From the NCBI RefSeq assembly GCF_030580655.1, contig NZ_JAUQTB010000006.1:185147-249146 (forward strand): 64,000 nucleotides of DNA, given 5' to 3'. The position numbers were made by a program, and so were the translations under genes. Within the stretch, counting starts at the first letter, position 1; each line of letters opens with the position of its first letter. Below the pieces are notes generated by a model. The model was not told the DNA's origin. It saw only the letters and a list, made by a program, of their open reading frames with translations, and ran no database searches. Origin of the DNA: Paenibacillus lacisoli. GTDB lineage: Bacteria > Bacillota > Bacilli > Paenibacillales > Paenibacillaceae. This document shows positions 24,474-34,437 of the stretch, in pieces.

Positions 24474-26879
24474 TTGTCACGTACGAAGCTACCAAAGCCG
24501 ATTCGCTATGCGCTGTCGATGGTGCTCATTGTGCTGCTCAGCACCTGGGCTGCCGCATCATGGACTTTTGCGGACCCAGACGGGAATGCGCCCAAGATCA
24601 GCCTCAAAAGAGAAATCGGTTACAACCTGATCATCAAGGAGGGCCGCTGGGCTCCGTTGAAACTGACACTAACCAGTGATGTCAACGTCAGTGGTGATAT
24701 CGTGGTGAGAGTCGACCCATTGAACGGCGGAGATACCGTCTCGTATATTCGCCATGTCGAACTTCCGCGCAATACGCCTAAGGAAGTCGTTATCGGGATG
24801 GCGGGAATTCCATACAACAAATCTTCCAATACGATTCAATTTTTTGAAGGATCGGTGAAAGACGGGACGAGTATTCCCTTTACAACCAAGAACGGCTATG
24901 TCGAGAGTATGACCGTTCCAGGCACCGCGGTTGGCGTCCTGTCTTCTGATCCGGATACGATGAACTTTCTGAACACACTGCGCAGCAAAGGAAAAGACGT
25001 CAGTGTCATTCCGATGGTGGCCGGGGATGTTCCGAGTGATCCCATGCTGCTGGATATGCTTGATGTCATCGTGATGAATAATTTTGCGTCCGATATGCTC
25101 AGCCAGGAGCAGGTTAAAGCGGTGAAGAACTGGGTGGGTACCGGCGGTACACTGGTTCTGGCAGGAGGAGAAGGGTATGCCAAAACCGTACGCGGTTTTG
25201 AGGACCTCTCACCGGTGGAGGTTAAAGGGACACAGCGTGTAACGAAGCTGCCCGAGCTGGCCCAGTTGGGGGCAAAGCCTTTGTCTCTGGAGGACGGAAT
25301 TACTCTCTCGGCAGCCAGTATCAAGCCGGGAACGCAGGTATTGCTGAGAAGTGAAGGACAGCCTATATTTGCTTCCCATGTTGAGAAGCAGGGCAAGGTG
25401 TGGTATGCCGCATACAATGCAGGAACCGAACCTTTGGCATCCTGGAGCGGTCACCCTGCTGTATGGCAGACCGTCCTGCAAAAGGATTTCAGCCAAACCC
25501 AGAACCAGAATAATTATGGCTACTGGGGCACCATTCCTGGCAATCTGCTGCAGCTCGGTAATGCGCTGGATTATTTTCCGGCCCTGCATGTTCCTTCTTT
25601 CGGACTGATGCTGCTTATACTGTTGATCTACGTTATTGTGGCAGCTCCGCTCATGTACCTGATCCTCAAGAAGCTGGATAAGCGGGAATGGGCCTGGCTC
25701 CTTATTCCGTCGGTGGCCCTGATCTCGAGCGCCATCATCTACGCTGTGGGAGCTTCAGACAAAAACGCAGAGCGCAGCCATACGATCAGCGTCGTGGAGA
25801 TGGACGGGCAGGGCAGCGGACAGAGAGTGAGCGCTACGGCTTTCTTCGCTCCGCGTTCCGGTGATTACGAGCTTGAATTCCCTGCCCAAACCTATATCGG
25901 GATCGGTAACAGCAGCGGGGGGTCCTTCATCGGAGGTCAATCCGGTAATGCTAGCGGCACTTATATAGATATGGGTCAGGGTGGAACGAAGGTTAACCTG
26001 AATGAGGTTCCGTACTGGTCTATTTCTAAAGTGTGGGCTCAGCAGCGTGCCAACGAGCAGGTAGGCGCATTTGAGACCAAGATCTCGGTCAATGATCAGG
26101 GGGATCTGCAGGGCACGGTCAAGAATACGACCGACCGAAACTTCAGCAATGTCGTCATCGTGATGGGCGGCAAATTAGTAAAACTGGGAGATATGAAAAG
26201 CGGTGAGACGCTGCCGCTTCAGAGCAGCGGCGGAGGATTGGGAACGGCCTTTAATGATCTGGGGTCAGCCATTTTCCCTTATTACGGAGGACAGGATGTC
26301 CATGAAAGGGAGCGGATTATGCTCAACAGTTATCTTCCTTCCACAGCGCTGTATAATGCGCGCACGTATGTGCTGGCGTGGAACAATGATGAACTGCTGA
26401 GTTATAAATCCGATGGCCGCCGTATTGCCGGAGAGCAGCTCAATCTGTGGCTGCAGAAAGTGAACCTCAATTGGTCGAACAATGGAACGATCAGTGTTCC
26501 TTACGGTTTTGTCAGTCCGTCGATCATTACCGGTGCAGGCAGCGGGTGGAATCAGAATGGCAATAATCTGATTGATATGGGCCAAGGCTCGATGATTCTG
26601 GACTACGACATGCCTTCCGGAATCACAGCAAGCAAACTGAATGAAATTCATTTCCGCCAGCAGACGCTCGGCCAGAACACGGACTATGCGGTCATGAACT
26701 GGCAGACTCAAAAATGGGAGCCCGTGAAATGGACCAAAAATCTGTATTCATTGATGCAAGGGGCATTCGGTGATTATCTGCTGAATGGCAGAACGCTGCG
26801 GCTGCGAATTACCGTCCAGAATCAGACAACGTTCTCGCTGCCGGACCTCTCCCTGAAAGGAAAGGGGAACACACCATGA
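24474..26879 (+). CDS. large membrane-anchored extracytoplasmic protein of the ABC/MoxR operon
   Basis: A protein of 801 residues. An N-terminal hydrophobic segment (SMVLIVLLSTWAAASWTFA) acts as signal or anchor. Residues about 35-140 are beta-rich. Residues about 145-245 resemble the class I glutamine amidotransferase-like fold found in Bat-type operons (VGVLSSDPDTMNFL, DVIVMNNFASDML, WVGTGGTLVLAGGEGY) without catalytic Cys. Two membrane helices near 372-427 follow, then another 370 extracytoplasmic residues. The start is TTG 24474, with GCAGGA 6 bases upstream. The stop overlaps the ABC ATPase start (ATGA). Function unknown; it probably works with that transporter. Confidence 0.75.
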   Translation: MSRTKLPKPIRYALSMVLIVLLSTWAAASWTFADPDGNAPKISLKREIGYNLIIKEGRWAPLKLTLTSDVNVSGDIVVRVDPLNGGDTVSYIRHVELPRNTPKEVVIGMAGIPYNKSSNTIQFFEGSVKDGTSIPFTTKNGYVESMTVPGTAVGVLSSDPDTMNFLNTLRSKGKDVSVIPMVAGDVPSDPMLLDMLDVIVMNNFASDMLSQEQVKAVKNWVGTGGTLVLAGGEGYAKTVRGFEDLSPVEVKGTQRVTKLPELAQLGAKPLSLEDGITLSAASIKPGTQVLLRSEGQPIFASHVEKQGKVWYAAYNAGTEPLASWSGHPAVWQTVLQKDFSQTQNQNNYGYWGTIPGNLLQLGNALDYFPALHVPSFGLMLLILLIYVIVAAPLMYLILKKLDKREWAWLLIPSVALISSAIIYAVGASDKNAERSHTISVVEMDGQGSGQRVSATAFFAPRSGDYELEFPAQTYIGIGNSSGGSFIGGQSGNASGTYIDMGQGGTKVNLNEVPYWSISKVWAQQRANEQVGAFETKISVNDQGDLQGTVKNTTDRNFSNVVIVMGGKLVKLGDMKSGETLPLQSSGGGLGTAFNDLGSAIFPYYGGQDVHERERIMLNSYLPSTALYNARTYVLAWNNDELLSYKSDGRRIAGEQLNLWLQKVNLNWSNNGTISVPYGFVSPSIITGAGSGWNQNGNNLIDMGQGSMILDYDMPSGITASKLNEIHFRQQTLGQNTDYAVMNWQTQKWEPVKWTKNLYSLMQGAFGDYLLNGRTLRLRITVQNQTTFSLPDLSLKGKGNTP

Positions 26880-27817
26880 TTGAAATTAAAAACTTGAATA
26901 AAAGCTATGGCAGCTTCCAGGCGCTGCGCAATCTTAATCTGCATATTGATCAGGGAACGGTTTTCGGATTTGTCGGACCCAACGGAGCAGGCAAATCAAC
27001 GACAATGTCCATTCTGGCGACCCTGCTGCTTCCTACATCGGGTACAGCAAAGGTTGGCGGCTATGAAGTCACCGAAAAGCCGGACGAGGTCCGCAGGCTG
27101 ATCGGCTACATGCCGGACTTTTTCGGTGTTTATGACCAGTTCAAGACGACGGAATACCTTCATTTTTATGGCAGCAGCTACGGAATTGCGCGACCGGACC
27201 GCGAAAAGCTTATTCCTCAGCTGCTCGAGCTGGTCAACCTGTCGGATAAAAAAGATGCCTATGTCGACAGCCTCTCACGCGGGATGAAGCAGCGTCTCTG
27301 CCTGGCACGTTGTCTAGTCCATGATCCCCTGGTGCTGATTCTGGATGAACCGGCCTCCGGTCTCGATCCGCGTGCACGCATTGAAATGCGAGAGATTCTG
27401 AAGGAGCTCAAGCTGATGGGCAAGACCATCATTATTTCCTCGCATATCCTGCCCGAGCTGGCTGAGATGGTGGATGAAATCGGCGTTATCGAGCACGGTC
27501 AGATGGTGGCTCAGGGAAGAGTGGCTGATATTCAGGACCGTTTGCGTGTGAAAAGAGTGCTGCATATCCGGGTGGCCGAGCGGAGTGCCGAGCTCGCTGC
27601 CCTCCTGAGGGATGAAGCCTACGTGACTCAGGTCCTGGAGGATACTGCCGGAGTGCATGTGCATTTTGGCGGACAGGATCGTGAGCAGAGCGAACTGCTG
27701 AGCCGTATCATCGGACTGGGTTATCCGGTCATTTCATTTAGCGAGGCCCAGACCAACCTGGAAGATGTTTTTCTGGAGATTACCAAAGGAGGATCTGCAG
27801 ATGAATTGGCGCAGTAA
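26876..27817 (+). CDS. ABC transporter ATP-binding protein
   Basis: A 313-residue ATPase of the drug/antibiotic or Nat/Gld exporter type. Walker A is GPNGAGKST near residue 37, the signature is LSRGMKQRL, Walker B is LILDEPASGLDP and the H-loop is IISSHIL. The C-terminal 90 residues are a typical regulatory extension of ABC-2 exporters. It overlaps the preceding gene by 4 bases and the permease start by 17 bases, so the three are translationally coupled. Confidence 0.93.
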   Translation: MIEIKNLNKSYGSFQALRNLNLHIDQGTVFGFVGPNGAGKSTTMSILATLLLPTSGTAKVGGYEVTEKPDEVRRLIGYMPDFFGVYDQFKTTEYLHFYGSSYGIARPDREKLIPQLLELVNLSDKKDAYVDSLSRGMKQRLCLARCLVHDPLVLILDEPASGLDPRARIEMREILKELKLMGKTIIISSHILPELAEMVDEIGVIEHGQMVAQGRVADIQDRLRVKRVLHIRVAERSAELAALLRDEAYVTQVLEDTAGVHVHFGGQDREQSELLSRIIGLGYPVISFSEAQTNLEDVFLEITKGGSADELAQ

Positions 27818-28715
27818 ATGGATTAACCCTGTACTGAATAAAGAGTTTCGTCTGCGCATGCGTTCTCCGCGTTCAGCCGTTTCTGTGATGATCTATGTCC
27901 TGGCTCTGGGTCTTCTGGCCATGGGCTTCATCTATCTGACGATGTACCTGGACAATGGTCCGCGTCGCTTTGACCCTTCCATCAGCCGCGTGATGTTCTA
28001 CGTGATCAGTTTTGCACAGCTGGTGCTGATTGCCTTCATGACACCGGCGCTGACGGCAGGCGTCATCAGCGGGGAGCGTGAGAAGCAAACCCTCGGAATG
28101 CTGTTGACCACCCAGCAGAGCTCGGCCACCATTATTCTGAGCAAGCTGGTGTCAGCACTCAGTTTCATGACGGTGATTGTCCTTGCCACCCTGCCCATTT
28201 ACAGTATCGTTTTCCTGTATGGGGGGATATCGCCAGGGCAGCTGGGACTCATGTTCCTGTTCTATCTGTTCGTCATGCTCCTGCTGGGATCACTGGGGGT
28301 CCTGTTCTCCACGCTGTTCAAGCGGACGATTGTAGCTGTGATTGTAACTTATGGAGCCGGGCTGCTGATTTTCCTGGTGACCGGATTGCTCTATCTGTTC
28401 TTCATGAGCCTGGTACAGCAGAGCTATTATCAGCCGGGCGCTGTGCGGCCAGCCCATTCATGGGTGGGATACATCCTGGGCTTGAACCCCGCCGGAGCCC
28501 TGCTGTCGATCCTGGAGCCTGGCTTCTCGCGTGAAGCCTTCCTGGTCAACCGTTCGATCAGTACCCAGAATGACGCACCGATCAGCCTGTGGCTGGAATT
28601 TGTGCTCGTGTATACCATTGTCATCATCGTGGTCAATCTGTTAAGCATTCGTTATATCCGTCCTGTCCGCCGGCGGAAACAGCATGAAGTTGAAACGGTG
28701 GAAGCTGGGGAGTAG
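27801..28715 (+). CDS. ABC-2-type transporter permease
   Basis: A 304-residue membrane protein with six hydrophobic segments. It has the ABC-2 pattern: an N-terminal NPVLNKEFRLRMRSPR amphipathic stretch and a first helix. A GVISGEREKQTLGMLLTT loop then precedes the remaining helices. The start is ATG 27801 with AAAGGAGG 8 bases upstream, inside the end of the ATPase gene. It likely exports a substrate, or acts mechanically on the envelope, together with the neighbouring ATPase. Confidence 0.92.
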   Translation: MNWRSKWINPVLNKEFRLRMRSPRSAVSVMIYVLALGLLAMGFIYLTMYLDNGPRRFDPSISRVMFYVISFAQLVLIAFMTPALTAGVISGEREKQTLGMLLTTQQSSATIILSKLVSALSFMTVIVLATLPIYSIVFLYGGISPGQLGLMFLFYLFVMLLLGSLGVLFSTLFKRTIVAVIVTYGAGLLIFLVTGLLYLFFMSLVQQSYYQPGAVRPAHSWVGYILGLNPAGALLSILEPGFSREAFLVNRSISTQNDAPISLWLEFVLVYTIVIIVVNLLSIRYIRPVRRRKQHEVETVEAGE

Positions 28716-28742
28716 AGCTCGGCCGGAAAGGAGGGTGCTGAA

Positions 28743-30449
28743 GTGGAAGCCTTGAAGACGTTGTTCAAAAAAGCAGGGAATCGAATCAGAGGCCAGCGCA
28801 TGGTCCATGCGGGAAGTTCCGGTCTGCTGGCCGGTCTGCTGGTATCCGTACTTCTTCTGCTGCTGGGGCGCTGGATACCGATTGCTCATGTCCGCTTATG
28901 GGCTGGCGCACTTACAGGCCTGGGGCTGATAGCAGGAACAGCTGCAGGCGGATTTCGCAGCCTCTCTCTGATGGAGACCGCACGCAGGCTGGATGCGGCT
29001 GAGCCTGGAACCGAGCGCAGCGATCTATTCGTTACAGCGCTGGAATATGCGAACGAGGTTTCCCCTGCCGCACAGTGGCAGCGGCTGCAGGCAGAACAGG
29101 CTGCTGGACATGTCCAGACCCGGCTGGCAAGCAGGCTCCCGGCCCGGAAATATCCCCGGCTGTGGTCTGCCGGTTTGGCCGTGTTGTGCCTGCTGCTGAT
29201 CCTGATGGCGGTTCCGAATCCGATGGACGAGCAGCTGGCGGCCAGGGAGAAGGAACGTTCCTGGGTGCAAGAGCAAAGTGCCCAGGTGGAGGAGCTCGTC
29301 CGGAAAACAGAAGGCCTTGATTCCGAAACCAAGCGCCAGGCAGCTGCGAGACTGCGCGAACTGGAGAAGGTACTCTCCAAGACGAAGGATGCGAAACTGG
29401 CGCTGGATCAGATCGAGAAGGCACAGCAGGAGCTGGAGAAGCTGGCCAAGCAGATGGAGGACAGTCGCCAGGCGCTGAAACGCCTTGCCGACCAGATGCT
29501 CTCGCAGCCGGAGCTTAAGCAGCTGGCTCAGGCCATTCAGACAGGAGATGCGAAACAGATCCGCCAGGCGGGCGAGACGCTGAAACGCAAGCTGTCTCAG
29601 ATGAAACCGCAGGATCAGGCGAAGCTGCAGGAGCAGCTGAAACAGCTGGCTGCGCAGTCGCAGCAGCAGCGTGGACAGACAGCCTTGTCCGAGGCGCTGA
29701 ATCAGACTGCTGAAGCCATGAAGCAGAAGGATGCAGCGCAGCGTGAACAGGCTGTGGAGGAGCTGGCAGGCAAGCTCGCAGCGGCTGCCGACAGGCAGGC
29801 CGCTGAAGCGGCCGCGAATGCCAGTGCACAGCTTGGGCAGCAGGGCCGGCAGCTGGCCGACCAGATGGCGGCAGCGGGCATGACCGTGCCGGATGCATGG
29901 GGCCGCAGCTCGAATGCGGACATGGCTGCGGCGGGAGCGGACGGTAATCCAGCTTCGTATTCTGACAGCAGCGGATCCGATGGAGATCCAACCAATGCAG
30001 GGGGAGCAGGTGCCGAAGGCAGTCAGGGCGCAGGACAGCAGGCCGGAAGCGGATCTGGCAGCAACCCTGGTCAAGGCTCCGGCAGTGGAAGCGGCCGTTC
30101 AGGCCAAGGCGCCGGTTCTGGCACTGGCGGCAGTGGATCAGGTCAGGGTTCAGGCAGCGGGAACGGCGGAGGTGCCGGTCTTGGAACAGGCGGCCGTACG
30201 CTGGTTACGACTCCACGCGGCTTAAAGGGCAGCGGCAGCGCATCCAACGATGCCGGCCCTGTGCGCAGCGGCGGCTCCGTTCAGCGCGGAGGCAAGGCAG
30301 CAGTGGAAGCCGGCCAGAGCCGCTCCTATACGGAAGTGTACGGCTCTTATGCAGCGGCGGCCAAAGACTCCCTGAACCGCAGTGATCTGCCTGCCCAGAT
30401 GCAGGGTCTGGTTGAGAATTATTTTATGGAAATCAATCCGGATCCTTAA
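28743..30449 (+). CDS. membrane protein with long coiled coil and Gly/Ser-rich region
   Basis: A 568-residue protein starting at GTG 28743 behind GGAAAGGAGG. Two hydrophobic helices near residues 25-65 and one near 140-160 anchor it. Residues about 165-395 are a Gln/Ala/Glu/Lys-rich coiled coil (LAKQMEDSRQALKRLADQML and many similar heptads). Residues about 405-490 are almost only Gly, Ser, Ala and Gln, and a short conserved-looking end follows (SYTEVYGSYAAAAKDSLNRS). The layout recalls DUF4175-type proteins found next to Bat/MoxR genes in other bacteria, which is a comparison from memory. Function unknown. Confidence 0.75.
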   Translation: MEALKTLFKKAGNRIRGQRMVHAGSSGLLAGLLVSVLLLLLGRWIPIAHVRLWAGALTGLGLIAGTAAGGFRSLSLMETARRLDAAEPGTERSDLFVTALEYANEVSPAAQWQRLQAEQAAGHVQTRLASRLPARKYPRLWSAGLAVLCLLLILMAVPNPMDEQLAAREKERSWVQEQSAQVEELVRKTEGLDSETKRQAAARLRELEKVLSKTKDAKLALDQIEKAQQELEKLAKQMEDSRQALKRLADQMLSQPELKQLAQAIQTGDAKQIRQAGETLKRKLSQMKPQDQAKLQEQLKQLAAQSQQQRGQTALSEALNQTAEAMKQKDAAQREQAVEELAGKLAAAADRQAAEAAANASAQLGQQGRQLADQMAAAGMTVPDAWGRSSNADMAAAGADGNPASYSDSSGSDGDPTNAGGAGAEGSQGAGQQAGSGSGSNPGQGSGSGSGRSGQGAGSGTGGSGSGQGSGSGNGGGAGLGTGGRTLVTTPRGLKGSGSASNDAGPVRSGGSVQRGGKAAVEAGQSRSYTEVYGSYAAAAKDSLNRSDLPAQMQGLVENYFMEINPDP

Positions 30450-30506
30450 AGGGTCCTAATTCAAATACAATTTCACTTCATATGGATACGGGAAGGAGCC
30501 CTCGGC

Positions 30507-31496
30507 ATGGCAGAAATCAGCGTGCAGCCAGATCAATGGCGTGAATGCATGGAGGCGGTAGAATCCGAGATCGGCCGGGTTATTGTCGGTCAGAAGGATG
30601 CAGTAGAGCAAATGCTGTGGTGTATTTTTGCAGGGGGGCATGCCCTGCTCGAAGGGATTCCGGGACTTGGTAAAACAATGCTGGTCCGTACGGTGGCCGA
30701 GACGCTGGATCTGTCGTTCTCGCGCGTCCAGTTTACACCGGATCTGATGCCCAGCGATATTACAGGAACCAACGTTATGGCTTTTGGCAGCCGGGGTGAA
30801 ACGAGTATCTCGTTTCAGCCTGGACCGCTGTTCAGCAGTATCGTTCTGGCGGATGAAATCAACCGGGCGACGCCCAAAACACAGAGTGCTCTCCTGGAAG
30901 CGATGCAGGAGCAGACTGTAACGATCGGGAACACAACCCATCAGCTGCCCCAGCCCTTCTTCGTTCTGGCTACCCAGAATCCTATTGAGAACGAAGGGAC
31001 CTATCCGCTGCCGGAAGCGCAGCTTGACCGGTTCCTGCTCAAAATCGAAGTAGGCTATCCAAGCAAGGATGAATTAAAAGAAATCGTAAGGCGCACTACG
31101 GGGGCTGCTGCTTCGAGCGTAAGCAAGCGGGCTTCAGCAGAACAGCTGCTGGACATCCGGCGCGGGGTCAAGGAAGTGCTCGTCAGTGAGGATATGCTCG
31201 AGTATGCAGTCAGGCTGCTGATGATGACCCATCCTGATCAGCCGGAGGCCCCGGAATCGGTCCGCAAGTATGTGAGGTACGGTTCGGGTCCGCGTGGAAT
31301 TCAGTCGATTATATCGACAGGCAAAGTCCGCGCGGTGAGTAAAGGCCGGATGCATCTCTCTACAGGCGATATTCGTGCTGTTGCCCTTCCCGCGCTGAGG
31401 CATCGTCTGTTTCTGAATTTCGAGGGCCAGGCGATGGGGGTTACTGCGGATCAGCTGATCGAGGATGTCCTGCAGGCCGTTGAGGCCCAGCGATGA
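30507..31496 (+). CDS. MoxR-family AAA+ ATPase
   Basis: A 329-residue cytoplasmic AAA+ ATPase. Walker A is GIPGLGKTMLV near residue 50 and the MoxR insert FTPDLMPSDITGTN follows. Walker B is IVLADEINRA with TPKTQSALLEAMQE. Sensor 1 (FVLATQNPIENEGTYPLPEAQLDRF) and a C-terminal lid complete it. MoxR proteins act as chaperones for VWA-domain partners, and those partners are encoded directly downstream. GGAAGGAG lies upstream. The stop overlaps the DUF58 start (ATGA). Confidence 0.95.
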   Translation: MAEISVQPDQWRECMEAVESEIGRVIVGQKDAVEQMLWCIFAGGHALLEGIPGLGKTMLVRTVAETLDLSFSRVQFTPDLMPSDITGTNVMAFGSRGETSISFQPGPLFSSIVLADEINRATPKTQSALLEAMQEQTVTIGNTTHQLPQPFFVLATQNPIENEGTYPLPEAQLDRFLLKIEVGYPSKDELKEIVRRTTGAAASSVSKRASAEQLLDIRRGVKEVLVSEDMLEYAVRLLMMTHPDQPEAPESVRKYVRYGSGPRGIQSIISTGKVRAVSKGRMHLSTGDIRAVALPALRHRLFLNFEGQAMGVTADQLIEDVLQAVEAQR

Positions 31497-32416
31497 ACGC
31501 TTCGCAGCTGCTCCTCCCTGTGAGCCTGCTCCCGCGTCTGGAACGGATGAGTCTTACGGCCCGTACACGTCCAGCCGGAAGCATGCAGGGCAAGCGCCGT
31601 TCAGGTGCACTGGGAACATCGCTGGAGTTTGCCGACTACCGGCCGTATACGCCGGGTGACGATCTTCGCCGGTTTGACTGGCGGGTGTATTCCAGGACAG
31701 GCAAGCCCTTTGTTCGTGAATATTACGATGAACAGGAGCTGCAGGTCAGCATTTATCTGGATTGCTCTGCCTCGATGTCTGCCGGAACGTCAGAGGAAGC
31801 TTCACCTCACTACGAACTGTTGAACAAGTGGAGGTTTGCCCGGCAGCTGGCAGGATGTATCGGTTATATTGCACTTGCAGCTTATGAACGGGTCGATCTG
31901 TACGGTTGTAAGGAAGGCGGTGCTATCCGGCTCCCTGCCCTGCGCGGCAAGGGGGCTGCCCGCCGGCTGTTTCAGGTGTTAAATGATATGGCAGCCGGCG
32001 GCGGAAGCGGGCTGGAGGCTTCTCTTATGACCCCGGGCTTGCTTCCCCGGAGACGCGGCATGTCCTGGCTGATCTCTGACGGCTGGATGGAAGAGGGCGA
32101 AGCAGAGATGGAACGCGTGCTCCAACGCCTGATGGCAGCCGGGCAGGAGATAGTCTTTGTTCATGTGTTATCCCCTGGAGAGGTCTCTCCGGATTACAGC
32201 GGGGATTTGCGGCTGGTTGATGTGGAGGCAGGAACCGGCAAGGAAGTAGCCATGACAGGGAAGATCATTCAAGCTTATCAGCATGAGCTGAGAACCTACC
32301 AGATGACACTCGCTTCTATGTATGCGGCACGCGGCATGCGTTATGTTTTTATCCAGAGTGACCTGCCGCTGGAACAGGCTGTATTACAGGCGGTTTCTGG
32401 CTCAGCAGGCTTGTAG
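31493..32416 (+). CDS. DUF58 domain protein
   Basis: A 307-residue protein. It has the DUF58 hallmark GTSLEFADYRPYTPGDDLRRFDWRVYSRTGKPFVREYYDEQE near residues 43-85. A VWA-like MIDAS start DCSASM follows, so a metal-dependent protein-binding role is expected. It is usually encoded next to MoxR, as here, and translationally coupled to it. The exact role is unknown in any family member I know. Confidence 0.93.
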   Translation: MNASQLLLPVSLLPRLERMSLTARTRPAGSMQGKRRSGALGTSLEFADYRPYTPGDDLRRFDWRVYSRTGKPFVREYYDEQELQVSIYLDCSASMSAGTSEEASPHYELLNKWRFARQLAGCIGYIALAAYERVDLYGCKEGGAIRLPALRGKGAARRLFQVLNDMAAGGGSGLEASLMTPGLLPRRRGMSWLISDGWMEEGEAEMERVLQRLMAAGQEIVFVHVLSPGEVSPDYSGDLRLVDVEAGTGKEVAMTGKIIQAYQHELRTYQMTLASMYAARGMRYVFIQSDLPLEQAVLQAVSGSAGL

Positions 32417-32430
32417 GGAGGGGAAGATTG

Positions 32431-34437
32431 ATGCAGATTGGATCGTGGGCAAGCCTGTGGTTCGGGCTGACACTCCCCGCCATTATTTTAATGTATTTGT
32501 TCAAGCGCACTTATATGGATATACCGGTAACCAGCCATTTGTTATGGAGAAGGGTCCTGCGTAATGTGGAGGCAAACCGTCCATGGCAGAAGCTGCAGAA
32601 CCGGCTGCTGCTGTGGCTGCAGCTCTTGGCGGCAGCCCTGCTCGTTGTTGCGTTGATGCAGCCTGTCCTGCCGGGGGGCAGTAAGGCTCCGAAGCATGTG
32701 CTGCTGATTGCGGATGTATCGGGCAGCATGAGCACGACCAAAGAGGCTCCCGAAGGTGATGGGGAGGAATACTCCAGCCGGATGTCCGAGATGAAGCAGG
32801 CAATCAGAACATTCATTCATAACGAAGCTGCCGGCAGTGAAGTGACGCTGCTGGCTACCGGCAGCGAGCCTGAAGTTCTGCTTGCCGGTGAGATGGACGA
32901 CAGCCGATTGACGGAAGAGATCGATCAGCTCCAGCCTTTTTACGGGAAAACGGCCTACCGGGAGACGATCTCTCTTGCGGCTTCACTGACACGGGGGGAG
33001 ACCGATACGGAAGTGGTTGTATTCACCGACGGGGATTGGAAGGAAGCCAGTCAGGATATTCTGTTCGATGTTCCGGTTCGGGTCCAGCCAATCGAAGCTG
33101 GCCAGGCTGTGAATGCAGCAATCCAGCAGTTCGGTGTTAAGGCTGCCCAGGAGGACAAGGTATCTTCGGCTTCCTCCGGCAGTCATGTAACCGGGGTAAC
33201 AACAATTTTGAACAGCTCGAATGAGAGGGTGGAAGGTGCGCTGAATCTGTATGGGGACGGCAAGCTGCTGCTCTCCCGGCAGGTACAATGGGAACCGAAA
33301 CAGAGGGCTTCCTATACATTCAACCGTCTGGAGCCGGCCAAAGTATACCGGCTTCAGCTTGACACGAAAGATGATTACCATGCGGATAATGAGGCTTATG
33401 CGTTCCTATCCCCTGGCAGCAATAAACGCGTGCTGTTTATCGCGGAAGGAGAGGGGAATTGGTTTCTAGACAAAGGACTGCGGCTTGCAGGGGCGGAGGT
33501 GGTCCGGCTGCAGTGGAAATCGGGAGATGGCCAGACACCGCCTTTGCCGGCGGTAACGCCGGATCTGGTTGTCGTGGAGGGCAGCCGTCCACCATTCCTG
33601 TCATCGGGAGCCTGGCTCAAGTTGAGTCAGCAGCACCCCCTTTGGGAGATTGGCGCATCATCCGCAGCAGGGCAGCAGCCGGGAATCGGTAAGATAGAGA
33701 TGCTAAATCATCCGGTCACCCGGTATGTGTCGTTCGATGGCATCTATATCGACCGGATTGGAACAGCAGATCAGCCTGCCTGGGCGCAGGCGATTGTGTC
33801 TGCCGGCGGCAAGGGCGTCATCTGGGCAGGCACAGAGCAGGGTCAGCCGCGGCTGCAGTTTAATTTTTCTCTGGAGGACAGTGATCTGCCGCTCAAGCCG
33901 GAGTTCCCGATTCTGATCAGTAATTCGCTTGCCTGGTTGGAATCCAGTGCCGGGGCAGGTATTGGCCGGGGAACCGCAGGCACGGCGATGGATGTGCCGG
34001 TCGCACTGGATGCTGTCCAGGCTTCCTGGGTGCCTGTCTCCGGACTGGCAGCAGAACAGTCAAGAGCTGCTATTCCGCTGGAAAAGGGGAAGCAGGGCTT
34101 TGTCTCCATGCAGAGACTTCCGGATGTTCCGGGGCTGTATGCTCTCGAACAAAAAGGAGCAGACGGTCAGACCAGCCGCAGGTATCTTGCGGTTACGCCT
34201 GATCCGGCTGAAGGGGATCTTCAGGTTCAGAAGTCGCCGGACAAGCTGTTTGCCCCAGGCGACTCTGTTGTCCCGCCGACAGAACATCGCACTGCAGGTG
34301 CTTCCCAGACTCAGACCAGCTCTGGGCAGGAGATCACCTTGCAGGATGCACTCCCGTGGATGAGAATGATCGCCGGGGCGGTGCTGCTGCTGATCGCAGC
34401 AGAATGGGGGGTGTACCAGCGTGGGCGTTCAATTTGA
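32431..34437 (+). CDS. BatA-like VWA-domain membrane protein
   Basis: A 668-residue membrane protein. The N-terminal BatA module has a first hydrophobic helix (LWFGLTLPAIILMYLF) and a second one (LLLWLQLLAAALLVVALMQPVL). A VWA domain follows with MIDAS DVSGSM near residue 93, then Thr in FYGKTAY and FTDGDW. A long extracytoplasmic beta-rich region (about 250-620) and a C-terminal helix (MIAGAVLLLIAAEWGVY) end the protein. The start is ATG 32431, with GGGAGGGG 7 bases upstream; the TTG just before it is less well spaced. It overlaps the next gene by 17 bases. Confidence 0.88.
   Translation: MQIGSWASLWFGLTLPAIILMYLFKRTYMDIPVTSHLLWRRVLRNVEANRPWQKLQNRLLLWLQLLAAALLVVALMQPVLPGGSKAPKHVLLIADVSGSMSTTKEAPEGDGEEYSSRMSEMKQAIRTFIHNEAAGSEVTLLATGSEPEVLLAGEMDDSRLTEEIDQLQPFYGKTAYRETISLAASLTRGETDTEVVVFTDGDWKEASQDILFDVPVRVQPIEAGQAVNAAIQQFGVKAAQEDKVSSASSGSHVTGVTTILNSSNERVEGALNLYGDGKLLLSRQVQWEPKQRASYTFNRLEPAKVYRLQLDTKDDYHADNEAYAFLSPGSNKRVLFIAEGEGNWFLDKGLRLAGAEVVRLQWKSGDGQTPPLPAVTPDLVVVEGSRPPFLSSGAWLKLSQQHPLWEIGASSAAGQQPGIGKIEMLNHPVTRYVSFDGIYIDRIGTADQPAWAQAIVSAGGKGVIWAGTEQGQPRLQFNFSLEDSDLPLKPEFPILISNSLAWLESSAGAGIGRGTAGTAMDVPVALDAVQASWVPVSGLAAEQSRAAIPLEKGKQGFVSMQRLPDVPGLYALEQKGADGQTSRRYLAVTPDPAEGDLQVQKSPDKLFAPGDSVVPPTEHRTAGASQTQTSSGQEITLQDALPWMRMIAGAVLLLIAAEWGVYQRGRSI

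Noticed and set aside
29025..30074. 349-codon open frame antisense to the coiled-coil protein gene
   Set aside because: Leu/Arg-rich translation of the complement of Gln/Ala/Glu codons; no independent support.
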